Positions 7,782 to 14,940 of a stretch of DNA of 17,319 nt are shown one piece after another; position 1 is the first letter of the stretch, and each line of letters starts with the position of its first letter. The position numbers were made by a program, and so were the translations under genes. Source of the DNA: JBFXAN01 sp050184225 (lineage in GTDB: Bacteria; Chloroflexota; Dehalococcoidia; CAUJGQ01); the NCBI GenBank assembly GCA_050184225.1, contig JBFXAN010000139.1, positions 1 through 17,319 on the forward strand, read 5' to 3'. The notes beneath the pieces are model-generated. The model searched no databases, had not been told where the DNA came from, and saw only the letters and a list, made by a program, of their open reading frames with translations.

Positions 7782-8798
7782 CTACTTCAACTCCGGATGA
7801 AGCCCTTTGACCAGGTCCATCAACGCCTGACCGACGCGCGGACCCATGCCGAGGAGATACTGATCGTCGTAGTCGAGCACGCGGCGGTTCTTGCCGGCCG
7901 GTGTCTGGGCGACACCGGGCAGGGTCAGCAGGCCATCGACGCCGCCCACAGACTCGAGTCCTGCCATCAGCAGGAGGAGGACATCCGGCTGTGCCGTGAC
8001 CAGCGCTTCCGGCGTGAGCGGCTTAAAGCCCTGGACACCCGCCTCCGATCCGGCATCAACACCGCCGGCCGCCGCGATCAACGCGTCCGCCGAGGTGCCT
8101 TTGCCGCCGAGTTGCTGGGTGGCGGCGCCGCGGACGTAGAGGAAGGCCACCCGCGGCTTCGAGGTTGCGGTTGCCGCGAGCGCCTGGGCGGCGGCGATCT
8201 CGGTCTGCGTCTGGGCCGCGATCTGGCCGCCGCGCTCCGGGACGCCCAGCGCGGCGGCGACGGCACGGATCTTCTCGACGGCGCCATCGAGGGTGGTCGC
8301 GCTGGGCAGAATGACGACGGGGACGCCGGCGCCGCGGATCTGCTCGATCACGGCGGGCGGTCCGGCGGCTTCATTGCCGATCACAAGGGTTGGATTGAGC
8401 GAGAGGACGCCCTCGGCGGAGAGCTGGCGCTGATATCCGATCTTCGGCAACGTCGTCGCGGCCTCGGGGTAGGTCGCGCTGGTATCGGTGGCGATGACGT
8501 TATCGCCGAGGCCGAGCGCCCAGATCACTTCGGCGATGTCACCATTGAGGGGGATGATCCGGCTGACATCGGTAACAGTGACCGAACGTCCATCCTTGTC
8601 CGTGACAGTAACGGGAAGGACCGGCCGGCTCGATGCCGCCGTCGCGGTCGCCGTCGGCTGGTTCGTCGCGGCGGCTGCCACCGATGCCCGCGGCGCCGGT
8701 GTTGCTGCCGAAGACGCGGCGTCGTTGTCACCCTCGCCGCACCCGGCCGCGATCACCAGGCAGAGCGCGAGCATAGCGAGTGAGAGCGTTCGGACCAT
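7782..8798 (-). CDS. hmuT: Heme ABC importer, substrate-binding lipoprotein
   Basis: This is a 338-aa extracytoplasmic heme-binding protein. It starts with a lipoprotein signal: MVRTLSLAMLALCLVIAAGC, lipobox ending at Cys20, then an Ala/Thr/Ser/Pro linker to about residue 65. The mature part is a class III periplasmic-binding fold: SRIIPLNGDIAEVIWALGLG near the start, then GYQRQLSAEGVLSLNP. In HmuT/ShuT proteins the tyrosine of GYxRxLSAEG lies at the heme site, which points to heme rather than a siderophore. Lipid anchoring suits a monoderm-type envelope. The start at 8798 is set by GGAGG 6 bases upstream; the frame can open at a GTG (8813), but that GTG has no ribosome site. It is the first gene of hmuTUV plus monooxygenase. 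Confidence 0.88.
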   Translation of the reverse strand: MVRTLSLAMLALCLVIAAGCGEGDNDAASSAATPAPRASVAAAATNQPTATATAASSRPVLPVTVTDKDGRSVTVTDVSRIIPLNGDIAEVIWALGLGDNVIATDTSATYPEAATTLPKIGYQRQLSAEGVLSLNPTLVIGNEAAGPPAVIEQIRGAGVPVVILPSATTLDGAVEKIRAVAAALGVPERGGQIAAQTQTEIAAAQALAATATSKPRVAFLYVRGAATQQLGGKGTSADALIAAAGGVDAGSEAGVQGFKPLTPEALVTAQPDVLLLLMAGLESVGGVDGLLTLPGVAQTPAGKNRRVLDYDDQYLLGMGPRVGQALMDLVKGLHPELK

Positions 8799-8838
8799 GA
8801 TCAGCCTCCGCACGGCTAGTGTATGTTCGCACGACCTA

Positions 8839-8875
8839 ATGATACAGCTTTGATCTAACTAAATCCGTATGTCAA
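8839..8875 (-). promoter_or_regulatory. Candidate hmuT promoter region with IdeR/DtxR-like half-site
   Basis: Upstream of hmuT the minus strand reads TTGACA (8870-8875) and, 25 bases on, TATCAT (8839-8844). TATCAT matches the -10 consensus at 5 of 6, but the spacing is wrong for a simple sigma-70 promoter. Between them lies CTAACTAAA on the plus strand (8855-8863), 7 of 9 to half of the IdeR/DtxR iron box (CTAACCTAA); the other half is poor. Iron control of a heme operon is expected, but this site is only suggestive. Confidence 0.3.
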
Positions 8876-8930
8876 CTGCATCGCTTCAGCCAAGCTGTCC
8901 GTGTCCGGAGGTTCGTGTAGGATGGGGACC

Positions 8931-9635
8931 ATGAATGCCTCGATGTTCAAGCGCCAGGCAGCGGAGCAGGCTCTTGCGTTCGTGCGGGACGGTCAGGTCG
9001 TTGGATTGGGCACCGGCAGCACGGCCGAATACGCGATCCGGGGACTCGCCGTCCGCGTGCGCGAAGGGCTGCAGATCACCGGCGTACCGACATCAGAGGC
9101 CAGCGCCCGGCACGCGCGGGAACTCGGCATCGCCGTGGTCTCCCTCAATGATGTCGCGTCGATTGATGTGACGATCGACGGCGCCGATGAAGTAGACCCG
9201 CAATACAACTTGATCAAGGGCGCCGGCGGCGCCCTCACCCGTGAGAAACTGGTGGCGCGGGCGACCCGGCAGCAGATCATCGTCGTCGATAGCAGCAAGC
9301 TCGTCGACGTGCTCGGGGCGGCTGCTTATCCGCTTCCGGTCGAGGTGCTGCCTTTCGGTTGGCGGACGGCACAGCAGGGATTAGCGTTGCTTGGCTGTGA
9401 CGCCGAGCTTCGTATCGCGGGTAACGGCCCCACGGTGACGGACAACGGCAACTACGTGATCGACTGTCGCTTTGGTGGTATCCCCGACCCGGCGGCACTC
9501 GAAGCGGCGATCAAGCAACTGCCCGGCGTCGTGGACAGCGGCCTGTTTGTTGGACTCACGGCCATGCTGGTCGTTGCCGGTCCGGACGGCGTCGAGGTGA
9601 TCGACATCGCGGCGCAGCGCCGAACGCGAGAATAG
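8931..9635 (+). CDS. rpiA: Ribose-5-phosphate isomerase A
   Basis: RpiA interconverts ribose-5-phosphate and ribulose-5-phosphate in the pentose phosphate pathway. The protein is 234 aa, normal for RpiA. Motifs in order are the phosphate loop GLGTGSTAEY (25-34), DGADEVDP (83-90; catalytic Asp83 and Asp86), KGAGGALTREK (96-106; Lys96 and base Glu105) and VVDSSK (118-123). Start choice: ATG codons at 8922, 8931 and 8943 are all possible; 8931 has AGGA 8 bases upstream, and 8922 has GGAGG 11 bases upstream. The gene is divergent from hmuT across about 130 bases and is followed after 34 bases by a phosphatase gene in the same direction. Confidence 0.92.
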   Translation: MNASMFKRQAAEQALAFVRDGQVVGLGTGSTAEYAIRGLAVRVREGLQITGVPTSEASARHARELGIAVVSLNDVASIDVTIDGADEVDPQYNLIKGAGGALTREKLVARATRQQIIVVDSSKLVDVLGAAAYPLPVEVLPFGWRTAQQGLALLGCDAELRIAGNGPTVTDNGNYVIDCRFGGIPDPAALEAAIKQLPGVVDSGLFVGLTAMLVVAGPDGVEVIDIAAQRRTRE

Positions 9636-9669
9636 CGTCGCGTGCGCGACGTATGTGGTGTAGTCGGCG

Positions 9670-10086
9670 ATGCCCACGTGGATCCTTGAGGGAACGCTGG
9701 CGATCAGCCCGCGCCCCGGCTATCGGCCGGGAGCGGAGCATCGGGTGCCGCGGACGACGGTCGATGCCTGGGTAGATGACATGCGCGCGGCGGGCATCGC
9801 CTCGATCATCTGTCTGCTCGCCGGGGACCAACTGCCGCTCTACGACCGCACTCTTCCCGGTGGACTCGTCCAGCATTACGTCAACTCCGGCTTCGCCGTG
9901 GCGCATATTCCCACGGCCGACGGGCAGGCGGAGCCGTTCACGCTCGAACAGCTCGACCGCGCCTGGGGCGCGTTCTGCCGGCTGCCGAAGCCGGTGCTCG
10001 TCCACTGTAGCGCGGGGTTCGACCGCACCGGGCGCGTCGTCCAGCACATCCTCTGGCAGATAGAGCGTGAGCCGGCGCCGCGGTAG
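9670..10086 (+). CDS. Small dual-specificity/tyrosine phosphatase-like protein
   Basis: This 138-aa protein carries the cysteine phosphatase loop HCSAGFDRTGR, with nucleophile Cys113 and Arg119 spaced as Cx5R. Asp84 in IPTADGQ is in a suitable place for the general acid. The fold is a minimal protein-tyrosine-phosphatase domain; such proteins may act on phosphoproteins, phosphoinositides or small phosphates, and the target is unknown here. It follows rpiA by 34 bases, so they are probably co-transcribed; the gap holds a 6-bp hairpin (9636-9651) without a T-tract. The ribosome site is weak. There is no signal peptide. Confidence 0.78.
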   Translation: MPTWILEGTLAISPRPGYRPGAEHRVPRTTVDAWVDDMRAAGIASIICLLAGDQLPLYDRTLPGGLVQHYVNSGFAVAHIPTADGQAEPFTLEQLDRAWGAFCRLPKPVLVHCSAGFDRTGRVVQHILWQIEREPAPR

Positions 10087-10188
10087 CCGGATGTGATCGC
10101 CCCTCGTCGTATTTCTTGCCAGGGTTGCGCTGAACCTGGAACGCCACCATCATCACCGCATAACCAATTCCGCTATCGGAGGATGGGC

Positions 10189-10980
10189 ATGTCATTAGAT
10201 GGGAAAGTGGCGGTGATCGTCGGCGGAAGTCGCGGCATCGGCCGCGATGTCGCCGTGGCGTTGGCAGAGGCAGGGGCGGATGTTGTTATCGCGGCGCGGA
10301 CGGAGCAGGTCACCGACCCGCGGCTGCCGGGGACGATCTACAGCGTGGCGAAGGAGGTCGAGGAGCGGGGCCGGAAGGCGTTGCCGATCAAGGTCGATGT
10401 CACCAAGGACGAAGAGCTTGAGGCGATGGCCAAACAGACGATGGACACGTTTGGCCGGCTCGACATCCTCTTCAACAACGCGGCGATCCTCGTTCCGGGA
10501 ACGATCCGCACGGTCCAGCCGCGGCACCTGGACCTGATGTGGCGGGTCGACCTGCGCGGGTTGCTGATGGCGATCCGCTATGTGATCGACCCGATGGCCC
10601 AGTCCGGCGGCGGGCATATCATCAACGTCTCCTCGCGTGCCGGCGTCTTCCCCGGACCCGGACCCTACAACGAGGAGCAGCGGGCACGGCGGGGCGGCGC
10701 GTTCTACGGCATGGTCAAAGCCGGTCTTGAACGATTCTCGCAATCGCTGGCGATGGAAGTACAGGACGAGAACATCTCGGTCAACGTCCTGTCGCCGCAG
10801 GGACGGATCAAGACGCCCGGCAACGTCTTTGCCCAGAACGACAAGGAGAACCCCGACCTCGAGTTCGAAGAAGCCGTGGCGATGGGCAAGGCCACGGTCT
10901 GGATCTGCGAGCAGAATCCGCAGAAATACACGGGCAACATCCTCTTCGACGAGGAACTCTGCCGCGAGAAGGGTCTCTAG
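10189..10980 (+). CDS. Short-chain dehydrogenase/reductase (SDR family)
   Basis: This is a 263-aa classical-type NAD(P)-dependent oxidoreductase. The cofactor loop is GGSRGIGR (12-19), the structural NNAA motif is at 96-99, the catalytic Ser is in NVSSRAG (147-152), and the active-site pair is Tyr173/Lys177 in YGMVK. About ten extra residues (YNEEQRARRGG) lie just before the catalytic Tyr, in the substrate loop. The substrate cannot be told. The start at 10189 is set by GGAGG 6 bases upstream; the ATG at 10183 directly abuts that site and the frame extends to 10093 without a ribosome site. The gene faces a CoA-transferase-like gene across a hairpin repeat. Confidence 0.85.
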   Translation: MSLDGKVAVIVGGSRGIGRDVAVALAEAGADVVIAARTEQVTDPRLPGTIYSVAKEVEERGRKALPIKVDVTKDEELEAMAKQTMDTFGRLDILFNNAAILVPGTIRTVQPRHLDLMWRVDLRGLLMAIRYVIDPMAQSGGGHIINVSSRAGVFPGPGPYNEEQRARRGGAFYGMVKAGLERFSQSLAMEVQDENISVNVLSPQGRIKTPGNVFAQNDKENPDLEFEEAVAMGKATVWICEQNPQKYTGNILFDEELCREKGL

Positions 10981-11000
10981 CACCGAGTAAGGACGCCGTT

Positions 11001-11077
11001 CCCTGGGAGCGCGGGCTTCCAGCCCGCATGGTTGCTCGACGCCATTGCTGACAAGATGTCCGCGCTCCCAGGCGGGA
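11001..11077. repeat. Hairpin repeat between convergent genes (GGGAGCGCGGGCTT family)
   Basis: CCTGGGAGCGCGG (11002-11014) is the exact reverse complement of CCGCGCTCCCAGG (11060-11072). A smaller hairpin, GCGGGCT-TCC-AGCCCGC, is nested at 11011-11027. The element fills the gap between the dehydrogenase (plus) and the CoA-transferase-like gene (minus), where it could stop transcription from both sides. The same left-arm sequence reappears at 17306-17319. Confidence 0.8.
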
Positions 11078-11082
11078 CGGTG

Positions 11083-12375
11083 CTATATTACTCCCGCCTC
11101 GAAGTAACGGCGCAGGTCATCACGGGAGAGGCCGAGCTCGCCGCAGTAGACGGCGACGTTGTGCTCGCCGAGGAGCGGCGCCCGGTGATGCGGTCCACCC
11201 GGCGTGCCGGTGAAGCGGTACGGCACGCCCGGATACGGATAGGCCCGGCCCAACTCGGGATGGTCGAGCGTGCGGAAATAGCCGCGGTCTTCCCAATGCG
11301 GGTCGGACAGGTTCTCCTCCGGCGAGCGGATGAATCCGTACGGGAGCCGCGCCGCCTGACCGCCGCGATAGACCTCCTCGGCCGGCAGGGCACGGACGAA
11401 GCCGTGGAGCGTATCCATCACATACGCCACGTCGGGATTGCCGCGGCGCTCGGCGACCGGGACATACATCGTCTGTTCGAAGCGCGGATCTTCGAGGTCG
11501 CCGGCTAGGTCTTTCTCGGCCATCCACCGGACGAGGGGACGCCAGGACGTAGGATTGCGGGGGATGCCGCCGCCCATCAGGTTGATGTAGCGTCCGTCCA
11601 TGCAGCGGTGCTGCCACGGCTGGGTATAGACCGGCGAAGCATGGCGGCCGGTCTGACGGCGGACGATCTGTCCGGAATATTCCCACTGGGGGAATGCCCC
11701 TTCGGTTGTCGCCGCGCAGGCCTCGTGTACCGAGATGTCGATGCACTGGCCGGCGCCGCTACTCGACCGAGCCAGCAGTGCCGCCATCACCGCGTTCGCG
11801 GCGTAGACGCCCGCCATTGCGGCCGCGTGGTGGCCGGCTGGACGGATCGGCGGTGCGTCGGGATCGTCCTCGGCATCGTAACCACAACTCGCCATTGGAC
11901 CGCCGAGTGCAATCTGGGTGAGGTCGGTCGCGGCAAAGTCGCGCCAGGGACCGGTTTGGCCGAACGGTGACACCGAGGCGACGATCAGCCGGGGGAGGTC
12001 TGCGACGAGATCGGCGGGCGCGAGCCCGCGCGCCGCCAGAGTGCCGGGCGGCAGGCTTTCGATCAGCACATCGGCGTCGGCGAGCGCTCGACGGAGCAGC
12101 GCCGGAGCGTCGGGGTGATCGAGTGCGAGCGTGACGCCGCGCTTGCTGGTATTCGATGCCCAGAAGAAGAGCGAGCGATTTGGGTCGGGCGTATCCTCGG
12201 CGAATGGACCGATCCGGCGTTCGCGGCAACCGTCCGGCGGCTCGACCTTGATCACGCCGGCCCCCATATCGGCGAGCAGCTTGCCGGCCCACTGCCCGTT
12301 CTCGCCACCGACTTCGATCACGCGAACGCCGGACAGCGGTCCAATGCGGTGTGGGTCATGTGTCGTGTCTTCCAT
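11083..12375 (-). CDS. Family III CoA-transferase-like protein (CaiB/BaiF)
   Basis: This 430-aa protein has the CaiB/BaiF fold, whose members move CoA between carboxylic acids or, in the racemase branch, epimerise acyl-CoA. Visible are GPLSGVRVIEVGG (12-24), the CoA-binding segment LLADMGAGVIKVEPP (33-47), SVSPFGQTGPW (134-144) and GAGQCIDISVHEA (207-219). The usual catalytic acid, four residues before the conserved Gly of the DxxxG-type motif, is Ala185 here (GHHAAAMAG, 181-189), so activity is uncertain. The start at 12375 has no Shine-Dalgarno; a promoter-like TTGCTC-17-TATTCT ends 7 bases upstream. The gene is convergent with the dehydrogenase. Confidence 0.83.
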   Translation of the reverse strand: MEDTTHDPHRIGPLSGVRVIEVGGENGQWAGKLLADMGAGVIKVEPPDGCRERRIGPFAEDTPDPNRSLFFWASNTSKRGVTLALDHPDAPALLRRALADADVLIESLPPGTLAARGLAPADLVADLPRLIVASVSPFGQTGPWRDFAATDLTQIALGGPMASCGYDAEDDPDAPPIRPAGHHAAAMAGVYAANAVMAALLARSSSGAGQCIDISVHEACAATTEGAFPQWEYSGQIVRRQTGRHASPVYTQPWQHRCMDGRYINLMGGGIPRNPTSWRPLVRWMAEKDLAGDLEDPRFEQTMYVPVAERRGNPDVAYVMDTLHGFVRALPAEEVYRGGQAARLPYGFIRSPEENLSDPHWEDRGYFRTLDHPELGRAYPYPGVPYRFTGTPGGPHHRAPLLGEHNVAVYCGELGLSRDDLRRYFEAGVI

Positions 12376-12382
12376 GGGCCGA

Positions 12383-12411
12383 AGAATACGCCGACGCCAT
12401 GTCCAGAGCAA
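12383..12411 (-). promoter_or_regulatory. Candidate promoter giving a leaderless CoA-transferase mRNA
   Basis: The minus strand reads TTGCTC (12406-12411), a 17-base spacer, then TATTCT (12383-12388). The -10 ends 7 bases before the ATG at 12375, so transcription would begin at or within a base of the start codon. This agrees with the lack of a ribosome site. It is a pattern match only. Confidence 0.4.
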
Positions 12412-12472
12412 ACGACGCGTCAGCGTGATCGGTGTGGTGGCTTCGACGCTGGAAGTAATTCAGTAGCGCGGC

Positions 12473-12499
12473 AAGAGCCGGATCGGCCGCTTTGCTCTT
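12473..12499 (-). terminator. Weak terminator-like hairpin after the S8 protease pair
   Basis: On the minus strand AAGAGC and GCTCTT (12494-12499 and 12473-12478) can pair around an interrupted inner stem (CGG/CCG). The hairpin overlaps the stop codon of the small gene. There is no T-tract, so termination is doubtful. Confidence 0.25.
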
Positions 12500-12839
12500 A
12501 CTCCTGCGCCGGCCGAACATCCCGCGCGGTCCCGATCGAGACCAGCTTCGGATCGCGCTGCAGCCGATCGATCTCCTCGCGGGTCAGCTCCGCCGTGAAG
12601 ATCGTCGGGCTGATCCTGGCACGGACGGCTACGCCCGCCGGGACATAGCTCTCTTCGGAAACCCTCATGACCACGGCCACGCGATCGGAGCTTCCGGCGG
12701 AAAGAGCCTCTGCGGTGATGTTCAGTTCTTCCTTGCCGAGCTCATCCTCAGGCGACGTGGTCAGCGGACCAAGGCGCGGAGGTGCCTCCGCGTCCTGGTC
12801 CGTGCGCTCCTCATTCTCGTGTGCCCGTTCGCGTGGCAT
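12498..12839 (-). CDS. Small protein resembling the N-terminal domain of the adjacent S8 protease
   Basis: This 113-aa protein has a charged, probably disordered N-terminus (residues 1-40) and a compact part (about 50-111). The compact part aligns by eye with residues 38-104 of the neighbouring protease: DRVAVVMRV against GEIAVVAKV, then FTAELTREEIDRL against VTARIPLSRLESV, then DPKLVSIGTARDVRP against DPVISLKAAQGIKP. N-terminal domains of subtilases often act as I9-type propeptide inhibitors or chaperones, so a trans-acting inhibitor or foldase is plausible; that is inference. The start at 12839 has GAGG 5 bases upstream and lies 29 bases inside the end of the protease gene, so translation is likely coupled. 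A start at 12887 is open but lacks a ribosome site. There is no signal peptide. Confidence 0.75.
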   Translation of the reverse strand: MPRERAHENEERTDQDAEAPPRLGPLTTSPEDELGKEELNITAEALSAGSSDRVAVVMRVSEESYVPAGVAVRARISPTIFTAELTREEIDRLQRDPKLVSIGTARDVRPAQE

Positions 12840-14688
12840 CTGAACCTCGTGTCGCTCCGCGACGGCGCCGGTGCCGCCCTGTCCCATCGGTTGCGGGCCG
12901 CGTCATCGCCTGCACAGCGGCGACGGCGCCCTTGGCATGCACGCGGCCGGCGCCGAAGCGATCGTGCCACGCGGTGCCGGCGGGCGGATCCCGTCGAGCC
13001 GAATCGACGACGACCTCGCGGATCTGCTCGGCGGTGAGGCTGATGCCGCGTTCGGCGGCCTCCGCGAGCAGCAGCGCGACCACACCGGTGACGGCCGGCG
13101 CCGCCATGCTCGTCCCCGACATGCGCACCACGCCCACGCCGGTGCCTGCATCGGCGGCCATCACGGCATGCCCCGGCGCGCTCACCTCCGGCTTTTCTCG
13201 TCCATCTCGGGTCGGCCCGGCGCTGGAGAAGAACGACAGCGGGAGGTTGGGCTTGTGCCCATCATACGACCCAACGGCGATGCTTGTCCGGCTGCAGGAG
13301 ATCGAGCCGAGCGTGGAACCGCCATCATGGGGCGGGGCGAACTGGGACGGGCTGCGGTCGTCCCGTTCCACCCATGCGTGGAACCGGCCATCGGCAACGG
13401 CGACGCCGTGCAGCCGCATCGTCCAGGTTCCTGCCGGCAGGCCCGACTCCAAAAAGACGCCGATCACATTGTCGCCGTTGTTCGGGTCCTGGCGACGGTG
13501 GGCGGCGAAGATCAGCGTCTTGCCGTCGTCATCGTTCACCCTGGCGTTCTCGCCGAGCGCGACGCTGCCCAGGCTCGTGCCGTTCGGCATCAGGATCTCC
13601 AGACGGAACTCGTCGCCCGCCTGGTACCAGACCTCAAGCTCGTTGTGGGTGAAGTCCTGCGCCGGCACATTCCACTTCAAGTCAACATGACCGTTGGCCG
13701 GCACCGTGCCGCCGGCGTGGATGCCGTCGTCGAAGGAATTGGAGGCGGCGATCACGACGGCCCGGTTCGGCGCCTCGTGGAGCATCGCATCGATGCCCTG
13801 CTCAACGAGGGTTGTGCCGTCGTGGGGGCCACCGTTGGTGCCCAGGCTAAGATTGATCACACATGGCCGCGTGCCGGCGAGGTCGAAGATGAAGCGCATC
13901 GCCTCGAGCAGTTGGACTGAATCGCCGAAGGTCGAACCGACGACATCGGGGCTGCCCCAGGGAATGTCACTGGCGGCCAGTTCGACGAAGACCAGTTCGG
14001 CGTTGGGGGCGACCCCGGTCGTACCGCTGCCGCGGCCGTTGCCGGCGGCGATGTCCATGACATGCGTTCCGTGCGATCGTCGTGCGGGCCGGTAGCCCAG
14101 TGTGGCATAGGGATCGGCGGTCAGCAACGCCTGGTTGATTTCGGCGGTGGAGTAGAGCCGGCCGTAGCCGAAGGGGCTGTCGGGCCGGATCGGTCCGCTC
14201 TGATTCCAGAGTGCGAGCAAGCGCGTCGTGCCGCCCGCCTGGCGGAAGTTCTGGTGGGCAACGTCACCACCGAAGTCGACAATGCCGACGACCACGCCCG
14301 CACCTTGCTGTCCGAGGGTGTCCGATGGCAGCAGGTCGCCGCGCGACTCGATCTCTTCAATCGTGGCCGACAGCGCCGGTTTGATCCCCTGCGCGGCCTT
14401 GAGACTGATCACCGGATCTGCCAGGCGCACGCTCTCCAGACGCGAGAGGGGAATGCGGGCTGTGACGAGCCACTCGCCAGCGTTGCTCCCGGCGCCCAGC
14501 ACCGCACCTTCGCGCACCTCGCTCATCGCCCGCCATGCCTCGAGGTCGTTGACCTTGGCAACCACGGCGATCTCGCCGGCGTCGGTCGATTCCGTGGCAA
14601 CCGTGTTGATTCCGCGCCGTCTGCGATCCGCGAACTGCTGTAATCGGGGGTCCATGTCAGTGGCAACAGTCGTTTCTACGAGTTCCAT
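12811..14688 (-). CDS. S8 family subtilisin-like serine protease with Csp-like beta-sandwich insertion
   Basis: This is a 625-aa protease with no signal peptide. Residues about 36-105 form a small alpha/beta domain in the position of a propeptide. The catalytic domain follows, with Asp138 in VGIVDFGGD, His206 in SHGTHV, oxyanion Asn317 in IAASNS and Ser527 in MSGTSMAAP. Between the Asn and Ser motifs, residues about 330-475 form an inserted beta-rich domain (EFRLEILMPNG, PAGTWTMRLHG, FHAWVERDD). This resembles the jelly-roll insertion of the clostridial Csp germination proteases. The last 28 residues are basic and low in complexity (GRHRRRR) and partly overlap the next gene. The start has GGGGAGG 5 bases upstream. 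The gene is divergent from the S1-nuclease fusion and may share its control region. The substrate is unknown. Confidence 0.9.
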   Translation of the reverse strand: MELVETTVATDMDPRLQQFADRRRRGINTVATESTDAGEIAVVAKVNDLEAWRAMSEVREGAVLGAGSNAGEWLVTARIPLSRLESVRLADPVISLKAAQGIKPALSATIEEIESRGDLLPSDTLGQQGAGVVVGIVDFGGDVAHQNFRQAGGTTRLLALWNQSGPIRPDSPFGYGRLYSTAEINQALLTADPYATLGYRPARRSHGTHVMDIAAGNGRGSGTTGVAPNAELVFVELAASDIPWGSPDVVGSTFGDSVQLLEAMRFIFDLAGTRPCVINLSLGTNGGPHDGTTLVEQGIDAMLHEAPNRAVVIAASNSFDDGIHAGGTVPANGHVDLKWNVPAQDFTHNELEVWYQAGDEFRLEILMPNGTSLGSVALGENARVNDDDGKTLIFAAHRRQDPNNGDNVIGVFLESGLPAGTWTMRLHGVAVADGRFHAWVERDDRSPSQFAPPHDGGSTLGSISCSRTSIAVGSYDGHKPNLPLSFFSSAGPTRDGREKPEVSAPGHAVMAADAGTGVGVVRMSGTSMAAPAVTGVVALLLAEAAERGISLTAEQIREVVVDSARRDPPAGTAWHDRFGAGRVHAKGAVAAVQAMTRPATDGTGRHRRRRGATRGSDATRTGTRE

Positions 14689-14857
14689 CTTCGCCTCCCC
14701 AATGCTGGTGCACGCGCGGGGGCCGAATCAGCACACCCGCAATCGGCGGACGGCCTTCCTCGACCCGAACCTGATCACTAAACGACGTAGGCGAATGCTT
14801 TAGCGCGTGGCAAGGCCGGTTCCGAGGTGATGTCTGGGGCAGCATCTACTACACTAA

Positions 14858-14886
14858 TAGACAACATACATTATCCGACATATTTC
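14858..14886 (+). promoter_or_regulatory. Candidate plus-strand promoter toward the S1-nuclease gene
   Basis: TAGACA (14858-14863, 5 of 6 to the -35 consensus) is followed after 17 bases by TATTTC (14881-14886, 3 of 6 to the -10 consensus). It would give a leader of about 240 bases before the start at 15135. It is a moderate pattern match only. Confidence 0.3.
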
Positions 14887-14911
14887 GATTACCCATTGCA
14901 GTCAGTGCAGA

Positions 14912-14940
14912 ATTATCGATCTAGAGATCCATCCGTTCAA
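14912..14940 (-). promoter_or_regulatory. Candidate S8 protease promoter with dyad in the spacer
   Basis: On the minus strand TTGAAC (14935-14940) is followed after exactly 17 bases by GATAAT (14912-14917, 5 of 6 to the -10 consensus). The spacer holds an interrupted palindrome, GATCT-AG-AGATC (14918-14929 on the plus strand), placed where a repressor or MerR-type regulator could act. The leader to the protease start would be about 215 bases. Confidence 0.45.

Noticed and set aside
7797..8783. 328-codon plus-strand ORF opposite hmuT
   Set aside because: Antisense shadow in high-GC coding DNA: the hmuT frame on the other strand has clear family motifs and this one has none.
9636..9651. Hairpin between rpiA and the phosphatase as a terminator
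   Set aside because: The stem is only 6 bp with no T-tract, and the 34-base gap fits co-transcription.
10119..10139. Small hairpin before the dehydrogenase as a riboswitch or terminator
   Set aside because: About 7 bp with a bulge and no T-tract or conserved motif; too weak to call.
12782..13920. Long plus-strand ORFs (302 and 349 codons) opposite the S8 protease
   Set aside because: Antisense shadows of a gene with a full catalytic triad; low-complexity translations.
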